Shown here: in pieces, positions 18,770 to 26,358 of the stretch
Numbering within the stretch: the stretch's first letter is position 1
Layout: the number at the start of each line of letters is the position of its first letter
Made by a program: the position numbers and the translations under genes
The notes under the pieces: generated by a model
Database searches by the model: none
Seen by the model: only the letters and a program-made list of their open reading frames with translations
What the model was told of the DNA's origin: nothing
Virus record (IMG/VR): IMGVR_UViG_3300031673_000414
Span: 1-26,358 of that record
Strand: one strand, 5' to 3'
DNA from: a virus
DNA: 26,358 nucleotides

Positions 18770-19581
18770 GACGGGTGCCTCTCATCTTGGCACTTTTTCT
18801 CTTGCTGATGATGATGCTAATTCCTGCTCAGCGAGATATGCCAAGTCAGCAAGCACTTTACAAATACTATTTTCCCATTGCCGTGAAGGGTTGGCCGAGC
18901 AAGAAAGGCCTGGCTATGTACCCTGGCAGTCCGTGCCGCGATGCGCTGATGGTGGGGGCATCGTGGCAATACGGCTGGTGGTCACAACCGGCGCAATGTG
19001 ACGGCGTGGAGGATGTGCCGATGGTGAGTTGTGGCATAGATGCATCGATGATCATCGGTGGCATGATGAAAATTGGCGGCGATTCTGACTGGTTCATGCT
19101 CTACAATGAACCAGATCTGATTTTACCGATTACGCCCGATGAAGGCGCAATTCTGTATCATCGTTTGCTGCCTATCATCGGCAATCGCAAGGTTGTGGCT
19201 CCTGCACCATCTGAGTTGAACATTGAATGGTTGCCAGAATTTAGGCAGGCATACGTTAACATCTATGGCGAGCTGCCACAACTGGATGCTTTGGCAGCGC
19301 ATTGCTACAAGCAATCAGCGGCAGAATGTGAAGCGCTAGTCGGGCAATTCATCGTGTGGGCTGATGAGTGGGGCATTGGGGAAGTTTGGGTTACCGAGTT
19401 CTCTTTTACAGATTTAGCAGAAGCGCGTAGGTTTATTGCCTGGATAGAAGGCGAGCCAACAATAACGCGCTATGCCTGGTACACGAACCGACTGCCGGCA
19501 ACACATATTGACGATGCACCTTTGATAGAGTGGTCTACAGGCCATTTGACGGCTTGGGGAGTAATGTACAGTGGCAGATGA
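18766..19581 (+). CDS. Secreted Asl1-like (GH128-type) glycoside hydrolase
   Basis: 271 aa. N-terminal signal peptide or anchor (RR then LILALFLLLMMMLIPA). Catalytic-type residues are in LYNEPDL (E115, general acid) and WVTEFSF (E211, nucleophile), with VAPAPSE, DALAAHCY and YAWYTNR between and after them, as in the Asl1-like TIM-barrel family. Known: GH128 members act on beta-1,3-glucan. For a phage a cell-wall or capsule glycan is more probable, but the substrate is not shown. Coupled by ATGA to the M23 gene, so the pair likely forms a two-enzyme wall-degrading unit. Substrate confidence is low. Confidence 0.75.
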   Translation: MRRVPLILALFLLLMMMLIPAQRDMPSQQALYKYYFPIAVKGWPSKKGLAMYPGSPCRDALMVGASWQYGWWSQPAQCDGVEDVPMVSCGIDASMIIGGMMKIGGDSDWFMLYNEPDLILPITPDEGAILYHRLLPIIGNRKVVAPAPSELNIEWLPEFRQAYVNIYGELPQLDALAAHCYKQSAAECEALVGQFIVWADEWGIGEVWVTEFSFTDLAEARRFIAWIEGEPTITRYAWYTNRLPATHIDDAPLIEWSTGHLTAWGVMYSGR

Positions 19582-19792
19582 CAAAGAGCAATTGTGGAAC
19601 GAAATCAAAACGCTGACTACTCAAGCGGCACGCATCAAGGCAAAGCGTGACACTGATTGGTATTTGCGCGCTATTAGATTTGTGCGTAAAGCGGAGGAAG
19701 AATTACTTGCAGGATTGGTAGAATCAATCACGGCTTGGCGTGTTGCCAACGGCCTTGATGAAAGCAAAAAAGATGACCTGTTGAGAACATGA
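19571..19792 (+). CDS. Small helical protein, 73 aa, GTG start
   Basis: Overlaps the glycosidase by 11 nt, starting at GTG 19571. Helical and charged (EQLWNEIKTLTTQAARIKAKRD, then FVRKAEEELLAGLVESI). No recognised family. Confidence 0.6.
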   Translation: MADDKEQLWNEIKTLTTQAARIKAKRDTDWYLRAIRFVRKAEEELLAGLVESITAWRVANGLDESKKDDLLRT

Positions 19793-19802
19793 AAGGAGAA
19801 CT

Positions 19803-20288
19803 ATGCACGACCCAAATACTTTAGCCTTCGATATTCGCATTCGCGGCATCAGGATTGCAGAAATCTGGTACATTGACCCAGAAACTGATGGGACGGATGA
19901 CAGTTGCGGATGGACATATCCACACCTATCTGAAACTGAGATAGCCTTGGCAAATTCGCTCATGCATGATGAATATGATAACCTGCGGAATTGGTTTAAG
20001 GGTGTGTCTGACTATGATGCAATTTGCCATATTCAACAGATATTCCGCATTCACAAGGCGCATGTTCGCCCCTGGTGGCAGCATCCGCGCTGGCATATTC
20101 ATCATTGGCAGATTAAAGTTGTGCTTATCTTCCAGCTGAAACGCTGGCTGTTTAGCCGGTGCAAGTATTGTGGGAAACGGTTCACGTGGGGATATTCCCC
20201 CTGTGCGGATTGGGGGAATGCTGGCCCTCGATGGTTTAAATCGGAAGAGGCTGTCTATCATCATGAATGTCACATGGCGGCTAAATGA
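19803..20288 (+). CDS. Zinc-ribbon phage protein with HPRWHIHHW motif, 161 aa
   Basis: AAGGAG lies 7 nt upstream. The C-terminal half has PRWHIHHWQIKVV, a signature I associate with conserved phage proteins of unknown role, then CKYCGKRFTWGYSPC and HHECH, giving probable zinc ligands. The N-terminal half is acidic with strands and DEYDNLRNW. It ends 22 nt before a strong terminator. Role unknown. Confidence 0.7.
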   Translation: MHDPNTLAFDIRIRGIRIAEIWYIDPETDGTDDSCGWTYPHLSETEIALANSLMHDEYDNLRNWFKGVSDYDAICHIQQIFRIHKAHVRPWWQHPRWHIHHWQIKVVLIFQLKRWLFSRCKYCGKRFTWGYSPCADWGNAGPRWFKSEEAVYHHECHMAAK

Positions 20289-20310
20289 CGTGGTGTGCGC
20301 TTTCTTGGCA

Positions 20311-20373
20311 GGGGCGTGGGAATCCTCGGTGGGGTTTTCCCTCCTTTCCCCCACTGCCCACGCCCCTTTTTTT
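20311..20373 (+). terminator. Strong compound terminator before terminase genes
   Basis: Outer stem GGGGCGTGGG (20311-20320) with CCCACGCCCC (20357-20366), inner stem around GTGGGG/CCCCAC, then seven T. Terminase starts 15 nt later, too close for a promoter. Confidence 0.92.
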
Positions 20374-20387
20374 CTTTAGGGTGAGCA

Positions 20388-20831
20388 ATGGCTAGTCAAC
20401 AGAATGCAACGCCAGTCAACCGCCTGCAAGAGTTGGTCAAGAATTTCACAGTTGATCAACTTCGCTACTTGGCAGTACGGCCTTTTGTGCGTTTCAACAA
20501 GGAAGCAGCAGAGGCCACTGGCATAGCAGAAGAGACAGTTTGCAGGTGGAAAAACAAAGCAGATATTGATGAGGCTGTGCGACTAATGGTAGCAGATGGC
20601 ATTATCTTGGCCGCTGAGATTCTAAAGCGTTATGTGCCACAGGCAGCACAGGAGTTTGTGACTGAGTTGAGTGACATAGAAGTGAGCATGCGCCACAAAG
20701 CAGCAAAAGAGGTCCTTGACCGAGGCGGCTTGCCTGCCAAACAGCAGATGGACTTGACCACCGCTGGGCAACCGCTAAAAGGCTATGTTTCCATATCGCC
20801 TGATGACTGGCCCAAGAATGGCACAGAGTGA
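20388..20831 (+). CDS. terS: Terminase small subunit
   Basis: 147 aa, directly before and overlapping the large terminase by 14 nt. Residues 38-62 (EAAEATGIAEETVCRWKNK) form a helix-turn-helix, the DNA-recognising part of small terminases. A central oligomerisation helix and a conserved end (VSISPDDWP) follow. Known: TerS selects the phage genome end and stimulates TerL. GGTGAG precedes the ATG. The assignment depends on the neighbour plus the HTH. Confidence 0.8.
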   Translation: MASQQNATPVNRLQELVKNFTVDQLRYLAVRPFVRFNKEAAEATGIAEETVCRWKNKADIDEAVRLMVADGIILAAEILKRYVPQAAQEFVTELSDIEVSMRHKAAKEVLDRGGLPAKQQMDLTTAGQPLKGYVSISPDDWPKNGTE

Positions 20832-22086
20832 TGGAACTAGAGCACTTTTCCAACCTCTCGATTGGCAAATAGACCCTTGGCGGGATACCTTTCCCACGCT
20901 GGTACTGACTGGTAGTGCTGGAGGTGGTAAGTCACGCTTGGCTGCTGAGAAGATACACGGCTTCTGCATGCGCTACAAAAATGCAACTGGCCTGGTGCTA
21001 CGAAAAGCCTACGAGTATGCTACCAAGTCGGTGATTCCCTTCCTGGCACATACGGTCATTGCTGGAGATCCACTGGTACAGTATCGCAAGGCCGCCCGCT
21101 CGTTTCAATATTGGAATGGTAGTATAATCTACGCGGGGGGGATGAAAGATGATCGGCAACGAGAAGCATTGCGCTCGATGGGTGGGGAAGGCCGGCTTGA
21201 TATTGTGTGGATGGAGGAAGCGAACGCCTTCACCGAGGATGATTACAACGAAATCCTAGCACGTATGCGTGGCATTGCTGCTCCCTGGACACAAATCATT
21301 TTATCAACCAATCCCGATGCTCCCACCCACTGGATTAAGCGGCGGTTGATTGATGGTGGCAAGGCACATATATACTATAGTGGCGCATTAGATAATCCGC
21401 ACAACCCGCCAGCATATCTCGAGACGCTAGGTCAATTAACTGGCTTGCTGGCACTGAGATTGTGCAAAGGCCAATGGGTACAAGCAGAAGGGGCAGTATA
21501 CGACACATTTGACATGCGCTTGCACGTAGTGGAACCGTTCACAATTCCGTCAGAGTGGAAGCGCTTCCGGTCAATTGATTTTGGCTATACTAACCCGTTC
21601 GTTTGCCAATGGTGGGCGAGGGATGGTGACGGGCGGATGTACCTTTACCGCGAAATATACGTAACGCAATGCCTGGTGGAAGACTTGGCACGCCAGATTG
21701 TAGACTTAACTGGGTATGAGCGCATTGAGATGACAGTGGCGGACCACGATGCTGAGGATCGTGCAACCCTGGAGCGTCATGGCGTACCAACGCAACCCGC
21801 AGACAAGCGGGTGACAGTCGGTATACAAGAAGTACAGGCTAGACTCAGAAAAGCAGGCGATGGGAAGCCGCGATTATTCTTGTTTCGTGGAGCACTGGTA
21901 GAAGTTGACCGACGATTAGAAACGCGGAAAAGGCCGACATGTACGGAGCAGGAGTTTCCAGCCTATTCGTGGCCCAAGTCGCCACAAGGCAAATCGCTTA
22001 AAGAAATGCCAATTGATGAGAATGATCATGGCATGGATGCCATGAGATATGCAACGATGTACAAAAAGGCTAAACTACTAGGATGA
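20818..22086 (+). CDS. terL: Terminase large subunit (packaging ATPase/nuclease)
   Basis: 422 aa from ATG 20818, within the TerS end; an earlier in-frame ATG at 20785 is not needed. ATPase: Walker A GSAGGGKS (32-39), Walker B IVWMEE (129-134), coupling STNP. Nuclease: IDFGYTNPF (D254), ADHDAED (D309), and DENDHGMDAMRYA near 400. Known: TerL pumps DNA into the procapsid and cuts it. The layout is of the PBSX/Terminase_3-like type. The stop overlaps the portal gene by ATGA. Confidence 0.95.
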   Translation: MAQSDGTRALFQPLDWQIDPWRDTFPTLVLTGSAGGGKSRLAAEKIHGFCMRYKNATGLVLRKAYEYATKSVIPFLAHTVIAGDPLVQYRKAARSFQYWNGSIIYAGGMKDDRQREALRSMGGEGRLDIVWMEEANAFTEDDYNEILARMRGIAAPWTQIILSTNPDAPTHWIKRRLIDGGKAHIYYSGALDNPHNPPAYLETLGQLTGLLALRLCKGQWVQAEGAVYDTFDMRLHVVEPFTIPSEWKRFRSIDFGYTNPFVCQWWARDGDGRMYLYREIYVTQCLVEDLARQIVDLTGYERIEMTVADHDAEDRATLERHGVPTQPADKRVTVGIQEVQARLRKAGDGKPRLFLFRGALVEVDRRLETRKRPTCTEQEFPAYSWPKSPQGKSLKEMPIDENDHGMDAMRYATMYKKAKLLG

Positions 22087-24389
22087 GTGTTTTCAGACGC
22101 ATAGGGAACGCCGCGCGCGGGTTGCGCGCAGGCTGGACGTATCCAGTTAAGGTCTCACAAGGCCGTGTATCTCGCACACCTCGCGCGCGTTCCATCCTTA
22201 TGTGGCCTGAATACATGAATGCTCAGGCCCAATGGGTGATGCACGATTTGTCATCCTATGCCCGAGATGGCTTTGAGATTAACGCTGTTATCTACTCGGC
22301 TATTATGTTCAAAGTGAGAACGGCGTTTGGCTGCTTGCTCAGAGCCTACAGAGGCACTCGAGATGAGCCAGAACTGTTGCCAGCCAATAACGAATTAAGC
22401 AACCTTCTGGACCGGCCAAACCCACATCAGTCCTTTGCAGAATTGCAAGCCGAGATGCTTGTATTCTTTAACCTCTTTGGCGATTCCTATACGTGGTTTA
22501 AGAGGCGGGCTGGCCTAGAATTTCCAGAGTGCTTCTACACATTGCGTCCTGACCGTGTAATACACCTGTATGATACCGGTGAACTGAAAGGCTTTTTGTT
22601 CGTGCCCGAGGGCATGGCGATACAAGATGGCATCCCCCTATTGCCAGAAGATACCATGCACGTCAAGTTGCCCAACCCGTTAGACCCCTATCTAGGCTTG
22701 GGTAAGGGCCTCTCCCCTGTCGCACCAATGGCACAATCTGGTGACGTGGATAATGCCGCCACCTCTTGGCTAAAACTCTTCTTCGACCAGGGCACCATGC
22801 CCATGTCTATGATTACGACTGACATGCCCTTGACCGATGAGGATATTGCAGAAGCGCGCGAACGTTGGATGATGCAATATGGCAATTGGGCAAACTGGGT
22901 AGAGCCTATCATCATGGGCCAGGGAGCCAAGTACCAGAAGATTGGCGCCACTTTAAATGAGTTGGATCTAGGTCGCCTGGATGCACGCAACGAGAGCCGC
23001 ATGGTGATGCCGTTTGGCGTACCTTTAAATCTCATTGAGTCGCGTCCCGAACTGGTGCAAAGTACTTACTCAAATAAGGAAACCGATTACAAGTCCTTCC
23101 TCACGAACACACTCATTCCCGAACTACAGATGTTTGAGACTGAGTGGCGTTTCTTCCTACGTAGTGCCAACGGAAGGTATTTCGCTCAGTATGACTATAA
23201 AGGCATTCCAGGCTGGTGGAACAAGCGTGAATACATTGCCGACGTGGCTGCCGCCTGGACTGCCAGCGCCGTTACACGTGCTGAGTATAGGCAGGCGATT
23301 GGCTTGCCAGTGACTGAGGCGGATGAGATCTACCAGGTACCCGTTATGATACAGTTCGTGCCCGTCGGCGAATTGCCTGCCCCACCTGCCCCGCCCGCAT
23401 TGCCAGCGCCAGAAGAAACACCTCCCCCAGAACAAGCACCAGAGGGTGAGGAAGAAACTGAGACGGGAGCCGCCGGGGCAGAAGAGACGGCGGAAGAGGA
23501 AGCAACAAAAGCACTTCCCCTACCTACTGAGCAGAAACTAACCGACCAACAACGCGCTTTCGTTGCCCAGACACGCCAGATTGGCGAACGTTGGCAGGAC
23601 AAGGCCATCCTTGCTGCCCGCAAGTCATTTGAGCAAGATAGGCGCAAAATCCTGGCTATCATTACGAAAGCGCAGAAGGCCGCCTATAAGCAGAAGGCTT
23701 CTGTATCATGGCAAATTGCCCAGATGGAGATTACAGCCTACTTGCACGCAGATTCTAAAAAGTATTGGTCTGATGAATGGACGCCGCTCTTAGGTGGAAT
23801 CTCAGGCGCCCAAGCACAAGCCCTGGCAAGCACCTTTGGAAAGCCGCTCCAGGTAGACCAGTTCCTTTCAGAAGATTGGTTTCAGGCTTATAGGCTAGTA
23901 TTTGTGGATCCCATCTCGGCCACCTCAGAGCGAGAGATTGCCACCTTGCTCCAGACTGCCGCCGCCGAAGGTTGGTCAGTTCCCAAAGTGCAAGAGAATC
24001 TTGAGTTGCTTTTCCGCCAGTGGATTGCCGGGGATGCTTTGGCCGTGATGCAAGATATGAGCGAAGAGGAACTAGGGCGCTCCTACTTTGCAGAGCAACG
24101 CCTGCCACCTTATAGAGCCGAGATGGTAGCACGAACTGAGATTATGCGTGCTTCCAATGCCAGTTCGCACAACCTATACAGAGATTGGGGCGTGACACAA
24201 AAAGAGTGGTTTGCTGCTTTGGACGACCGCACAAGACCAAGCCACAGAGAAGCACATGGCCAGAGAGTAGGCATTGATGATACCTTCACTGTTGGCGGTG
24301 CCAAGATGCAGTATCCAGGCGACCCAAACGGGCCTCTTGATGAGTTTATAAATTGCAGGTGCACGGAATTGCCAGTGCTGGGGGAATAG
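22083..24389 (+). CDS. Portal protein fused to MuF-like minor head protein
   Basis: 768 aa. Residues 1-425: HK97-type portal (GFEINAVIYSAIMFKVRTAF, NLLDRPNP, YTLRPDRV, MHVKLPNPLDPYLGLGKG, FGVPLNLIE). Residues about 430-478: Pro- then Glu/Ala-rich linker. Residues about 600-768: MuF/SPP1 gp7-like domain (VARTEIMRASN, WFAALDDRTRPSHREAHGQ, FINCRCTELPV). Known: the portal forms the DNA-entry ring, and MuF is a minor capsid protein near it. Separate genes are the rule and fused forms occur in some phages. If uncut, each portal ring carries twelve MuF domains. Overlaps TerL by ATGA. Confidence 0.93.
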   Translation: MSVFRRIGNAARGLRAGWTYPVKVSQGRVSRTPRARSILMWPEYMNAQAQWVMHDLSSYARDGFEINAVIYSAIMFKVRTAFGCLLRAYRGTRDEPELLPANNELSNLLDRPNPHQSFAELQAEMLVFFNLFGDSYTWFKRRAGLEFPECFYTLRPDRVIHLYDTGELKGFLFVPEGMAIQDGIPLLPEDTMHVKLPNPLDPYLGLGKGLSPVAPMAQSGDVDNAATSWLKLFFDQGTMPMSMITTDMPLTDEDIAEARERWMMQYGNWANWVEPIIMGQGAKYQKIGATLNELDLGRLDARNESRMVMPFGVPLNLIESRPELVQSTYSNKETDYKSFLTNTLIPELQMFETEWRFFLRSANGRYFAQYDYKGIPGWWNKREYIADVAAAWTASAVTRAEYRQAIGLPVTEADEIYQVPVMIQFVPVGELPAPPAPPALPAPEETPPPEQAPEGEEETETGAAGAEETAEEEATKALPLPTEQKLTDQQRAFVAQTRQIGERWQDKAILAARKSFEQDRRKILAIITKAQKAAYKQKASVSWQIAQMEITAYLHADSKKYWSDEWTPLLGGISGAQAQALASTFGKPLQVDQFLSEDWFQAYRLVFVDPISATSEREIATLLQTAAAEGWSVPKVQENLELLFRQWIAGDALAVMQDMSEEELGRSYFAEQRLPPYRAEMVARTEIMRASNASSHNLYRDWGVTQKEWFAALDDRTRPSHREAHGQRVGIDDTFTVGGAKMQYPGDPNGPLDEFINCRCTELPVLGE

Positions 24390-24411
24390 ATAGGCCAACG
24401 GAGTTATCACT

Positions 24412-24615
24412 ATGACCAAGAGTTACTTGATGGACAACTTTGGTATAAAACTTGTCTTCTGCGTAGACTGCGGCCAGCCCAAGCACGAAGGCGAATACCT
24501 GGACCTGGAGCGCGGGCCGGTGTGCCGCGATTGCCTGCGGGCTAGGTTGAATGAGGCGGTTGGGCTACCGATACAGGCACAGCAGAAGCCGGCGGGGCCT
24601 AGTGAGACGAAATGA
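24412..24615 (+). CDS. Small zinc-ribbon protein, 67 aa
   Basis: CVDC (17-20) and CRDC (38-41) with GQPKHEGEY between form a four-Cys zinc ribbon. The tail is Gln/Pro-rich. It overlaps the next gene by ATGA. Location in the head operon suggests a morphogenesis accessory or a late regulator; neither is shown. Confidence 0.7.
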   Translation: MTKSYLMDNFGIKLVFCVDCGQPKHEGEYLDLERGPVCRDCLRARLNEAVGLPIQAQQKPAGPSETK

Positions 24616-24755
24616 GTACCATTGACGCGCATGCACAACAGGCGTATACTGAGCGCAACGAGTGGCGCGCTTTTGTGCGTGTGCTGTATCGCGCGCTGAG
24701 AATGATTGAGGTATACTTGCAGAAGCAAATCGAGAAATGGGGGGAAGATGATTGA
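24612..24755 (+). CDS. Small helical protein, 47 aa
   Basis: Frame starting with an ATGA overlap. Product: amphipathic helix with EWRAFVRVLYRALRMIEVYL. The stop lies 8 nt inside the next gene. Overlap on both sides supports translation; role unknown. Confidence 0.55.
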   Translation: MSTIDAHAQQAYTERNEWRAFVRVLYRALRMIEVYLQKQIEKWGEDD

Positions 24756-24915
24756 CAAAATAGCCACCTTGCTGGCAGCCGACCCTGCGCTATTTGCAGA
24801 GGTCTTCGTAGTAGAGCAAGTTTTTATTGTGATGTTTTTAGCTCTTTGTGTCCTTGTACTTATCCGCGTGACAGGGGACATTGAGAAGATAAAGAGGGTA
24901 TTAGGGAATGACTGA
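24748..24915 (+). CDS. Single-span membrane protein, 55 aa
   Basis: GGGGGAAG precedes ATG 24748, chosen over the upstream in-frame ATG at 24706. One span (VFIVMFLALCVLVLIRV) after an amphipathic start, then a basic tail (EKIKRVLGND). It sits among head genes and overlaps its neighbour by 8 nt. Role unknown. Confidence 0.6.
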   Translation: MIDKIATLLAADPALFAEVFVVEQVFIVMFLALCVLVLIRVTGDIEKIKRVLGND

Positions 24916-25219
24916 GAAAGACCGAGATGCCCTACTAGCTGCTGCCCGCGAGGTGTGGCCGCAGGTGAGCGAGGATACTAATCTAATCTTCACTCCCTGC
25001 AAACAAATACAGATAGCAGGGTCAGAGAGAGTATCGGTAAGGCAAGCTCGCAGGATAGTTGAGATAAGACAGGCTGACAATACTGTTACTGGAACGCCAG
25101 TTATAGTCGAAACGCTGGAATTACAAGTGCTTGCATCTGGCCCCATCATGGCATATTCGCCTACTCTGGATATTTTAGCAATTTACCGACCATTGAAAAT
25201 AGAGGCGCATGATGACTGA
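24908..25219 (+). CDS. Hypothetical protein, 103 aa
   Basis: Soluble alpha/beta protein. Overlaps the membrane protein gene by 8 nt and the next by 11 nt. A basic segment (SERVSVRQARRIVEIR) is followed by a strand-rich C-terminus. No recognised family. Confidence 0.65.
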   Translation: MTEKDRDALLAAAREVWPQVSEDTNLIFTPCKQIQIAGSERVSVRQARRIVEIRQADNTVTGTPVIVETLELQVLASGPIMAYSPTLDILAIYRPLKIEAHDD

Positions 25220-25364
25220 TGATTATGATATTCTGTTTGCCGCTACCCTTACTAAAATAGCGCTATTCATTCTTGCTTTTTTGCCTGTTCTTGCTGGGTT
25301 ATTTATGTGCCTTTTGGTTTATGTCATAATAATAGGACAATGCTTAGTTAAAGTCCTACACTAA
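25209..25364 (+). CDS. Membrane microprotein, 51 aa
   Basis: ATGATG at 25209 lies within the preceding gene's end. One long or two short hydrophobic segments (IALFILAFLPVLAGLFMCLL, then VYVIIIGQCLV) after an acidic start (MMTDDYD). Ends before the terminator at 25407. It could act as an additional holin or antiholin, but is far from the lysis cassette. Confidence 0.5.
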   Translation: MMTDDYDILFAATLTKIALFILAFLPVLAGLFMCLLVYVIIIGQCLVKVLH

Positions 25365-25406
25365 CTGACAACTGCATAACCTGGGCCGCATAGCCTAGAC
25401 TATCCC

Positions 25407-25456
25407 GCCCCACTTTGGAGGCCGTTTAAAAACCGCCCCCTGAGTGGGGCTTTTTT
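25407..25456 (+). terminator. Intrinsic terminator before prohead protease
   Basis: GCCCCACT (25407-25414) pairs with AGTGGGGC (25443-25450), then TTTTTT. The 28-nt loop may fold further. The protease ATG is 19 nt beyond the T-tract. Confidence 0.8.
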
Positions 25457-25474
25457 CGTTTATGGAGGTTTGAG

Positions 25475-26358
25475 ATGCCGAAACCGAAACCGGGCGAGAG
25501 TGAAGACGATTACGTGAGCCGTTGTATCCCTATCGTACTGAGCGAAGGGACGACGGATGATTCAAGCCAGGCTGCTGCTATCTGTCACTCCATGTGGCAA
25601 GAGGCGCGTAGCCAGGCAGGAGGTAGAACGATGGGACGTGAGTATAAATCATTCCCTGCTTTGGCTATCAAGGCAGGTGATCAGGGAGAAGTTGAAACTA
25701 TCTTCGCGGTATTTGGCAATGTGGACGAAGGTGGTGACATGATTCACCCAGGCGCGTTTGCCAAGACTTTTACAGAGCGGGGCAACAAGGTCATGGTCTT
25801 GGATGCGCACAACACCTCAAGTGTGCGCGATGTGATTGGTAAACCCGTGAGTCTAGAGGAGATTGGGCGCGATGAATTGCCTGAGAAGATTCTACAAGAG
25901 TTTCCCACGGTCACGGGTGGTGCAAAGGCACGCATTCAATTTCTAATGGATACACCAGAGGGGGAAGGAGCTTTCAAGCGCATTAAAGCCGATGCAGTTG
26001 GTGAGTGGTCCTTTGGCTACGATGTGCTTGACCAAGACTTTACCGACCAGGTGCACAACGGCGAACAAATGACCGTTCGCAATTTGCGCACTTTGAAACT
26101 ATACGAAATCTCTCCTGTACTTTGGGGGATGAATCCGGCGACGATGACCACGGGTGCTAAAGCGGCACAAGAGCCATTGCCCGAAGATGAAAGCATGGGC
26201 GATCCGCCAGCCGAGAGCAAGGAAGGCCGCGTACTGGCTGCCCGCAATGCTAGCCGGGCTGCTGCTGCCGTTACTGCCTTGATGGAAATCTTAGAAGATG
26301 CTGGCGTAGATACGGGCTGGCAAAAACGCCCGCCCCAAAATGAAGATGAGGAAGATGA
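25475..26358 (+). CDS. HK97-type prohead protease, cut by window end
   Basis: Open from ATG 25475 (GGAGG at 25463-25467) through the last base with no stop: at least 294 residues. Residues 1-52 form an N-terminal extension with CIPIVLSEGTTDDSSQAAAIC. From 53: serine protease core with ETIFAVFGNVDEGGDMI, catalytic H112 (DAHNTSS), catalytic S179 (EWSFGYDV) and LYEISPVLWGMNPATM. Known: it cleaves scaffold and itself during capsid maturation. A second in-frame ATG at 25631 (MGREYKSF) has a perfect AGGAGG upstream and could give a shorter protease. The major capsid gene is expected just beyond the window. Confidence 0.9.
   Translation, partial: MPKPKPGESEDDYVSRCIPIVLSEGTTDDSSQAAAICHSMWQEARSQAGGRTMGREYKSFPALAIKAGDQGEVETIFAVFGNVDEGGDMIHPGAFAKTFTERGNKVMVLDAHNTSSVRDVIGKPVSLEEIGRDELPEKILQEFPTVTGGAKARIQFLMDTPEGEGAFKRIKADAVGEWSFGYDVLDQDFTDQVHNGEQMTVRNLRTLKLYEISPVLWGMNPATMTTGAKAAQEPLPEDESMGDPPAESKEGRVLAARNASRAAAAVTALMEILEDAGVDTGWQKRPPQNEDEED

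Overview
This window reads as part of a tailed double-stranded DNA bacteriophage genome (siphovirus-like, HK97-type head genes). All supported genes lie on the + strand, packed end to end with many ATGA or 8-nt overlaps. No bacterial housekeeping gene and no integrase is seen. Base composition is close to even. Promoters match the bacterial sigma-70 consensus exactly. The host cannot be named from sequence. The enzyme mix (Prim-Pol primase, D5-type helicase, ERCC4-like nuclease, secreted Asl1-like glycosidase) suggests a poorly sampled environmental bacterium. An actin-like plus ribbon-helix-helix pair resembling a type II partition cassette suggests that the phage may persist as a plasmid (phage-plasmid).

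Layout. 0.1-5.6 kb: small unknown genes around a recombination set (ERCC4-like nuclease, RecT-like annealing protein, Cas4/RecB-like PD-(D/E)XK nuclease), then a tRNA-like element and a MazG-like hydrolase. 5.6-11.9 kb: replication genes, comprising a UvrD-like helicase fused in frame to a partial DNA methyltransferase, a D5-type SF3 helicase, a 370-bp non-coding region with inverted and repeated elements (candidate origin) and a Prim-Pol/CHC2 primase. Two different HNH endonucleases sit here, one nested in another frame of the helicase-methyltransferase gene. 11.9-12.6 kb: small genes ending at a perfect consensus promoter with an overlapping palindrome. 12.6-15.4 kb: chimeric small gene, actin-like protein, RHH protein and a six-TM membrane protein. 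15.5-17.3 kb: small unknown genes, with a second perfect promoter at 16152-16180. 17.3-19.8 kb: terminators, a short regulatory RNA candidate, then the lysis cassette (holin-like, XhlA-like, M23 peptidase, secreted glycosidase). 20.4-26.36 kb: packaging and head genes (small and large terminase, portal-MuF fusion, small proteins, prohead protease running off the end).

How it fits together. RecT-like and nuclease proteins would drive recombination. The primase, D5 helicase and UvrD-like helicase would replicate from the origin region. The actin/RHH pair would segregate the episome. The lysis and head modules serve the late phase. Strong intrinsic terminators lie directly against late-gene start codons with no room for a new promoter, which suggests regulated read-through.

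The most unusual structures are: (i) the HNH gene overprinted on a continuous helicase-methyltransferase frame; (ii) two cargo genes (MazG and actin), each preceded by a copy of the 5' coding region of the gene that follows it, as a 60-bp perfect repeat for actin and a diverged repeat for MazG; (iii) a tRNA-like element with a shortened anticodon arm; (iv) the origin-like region.
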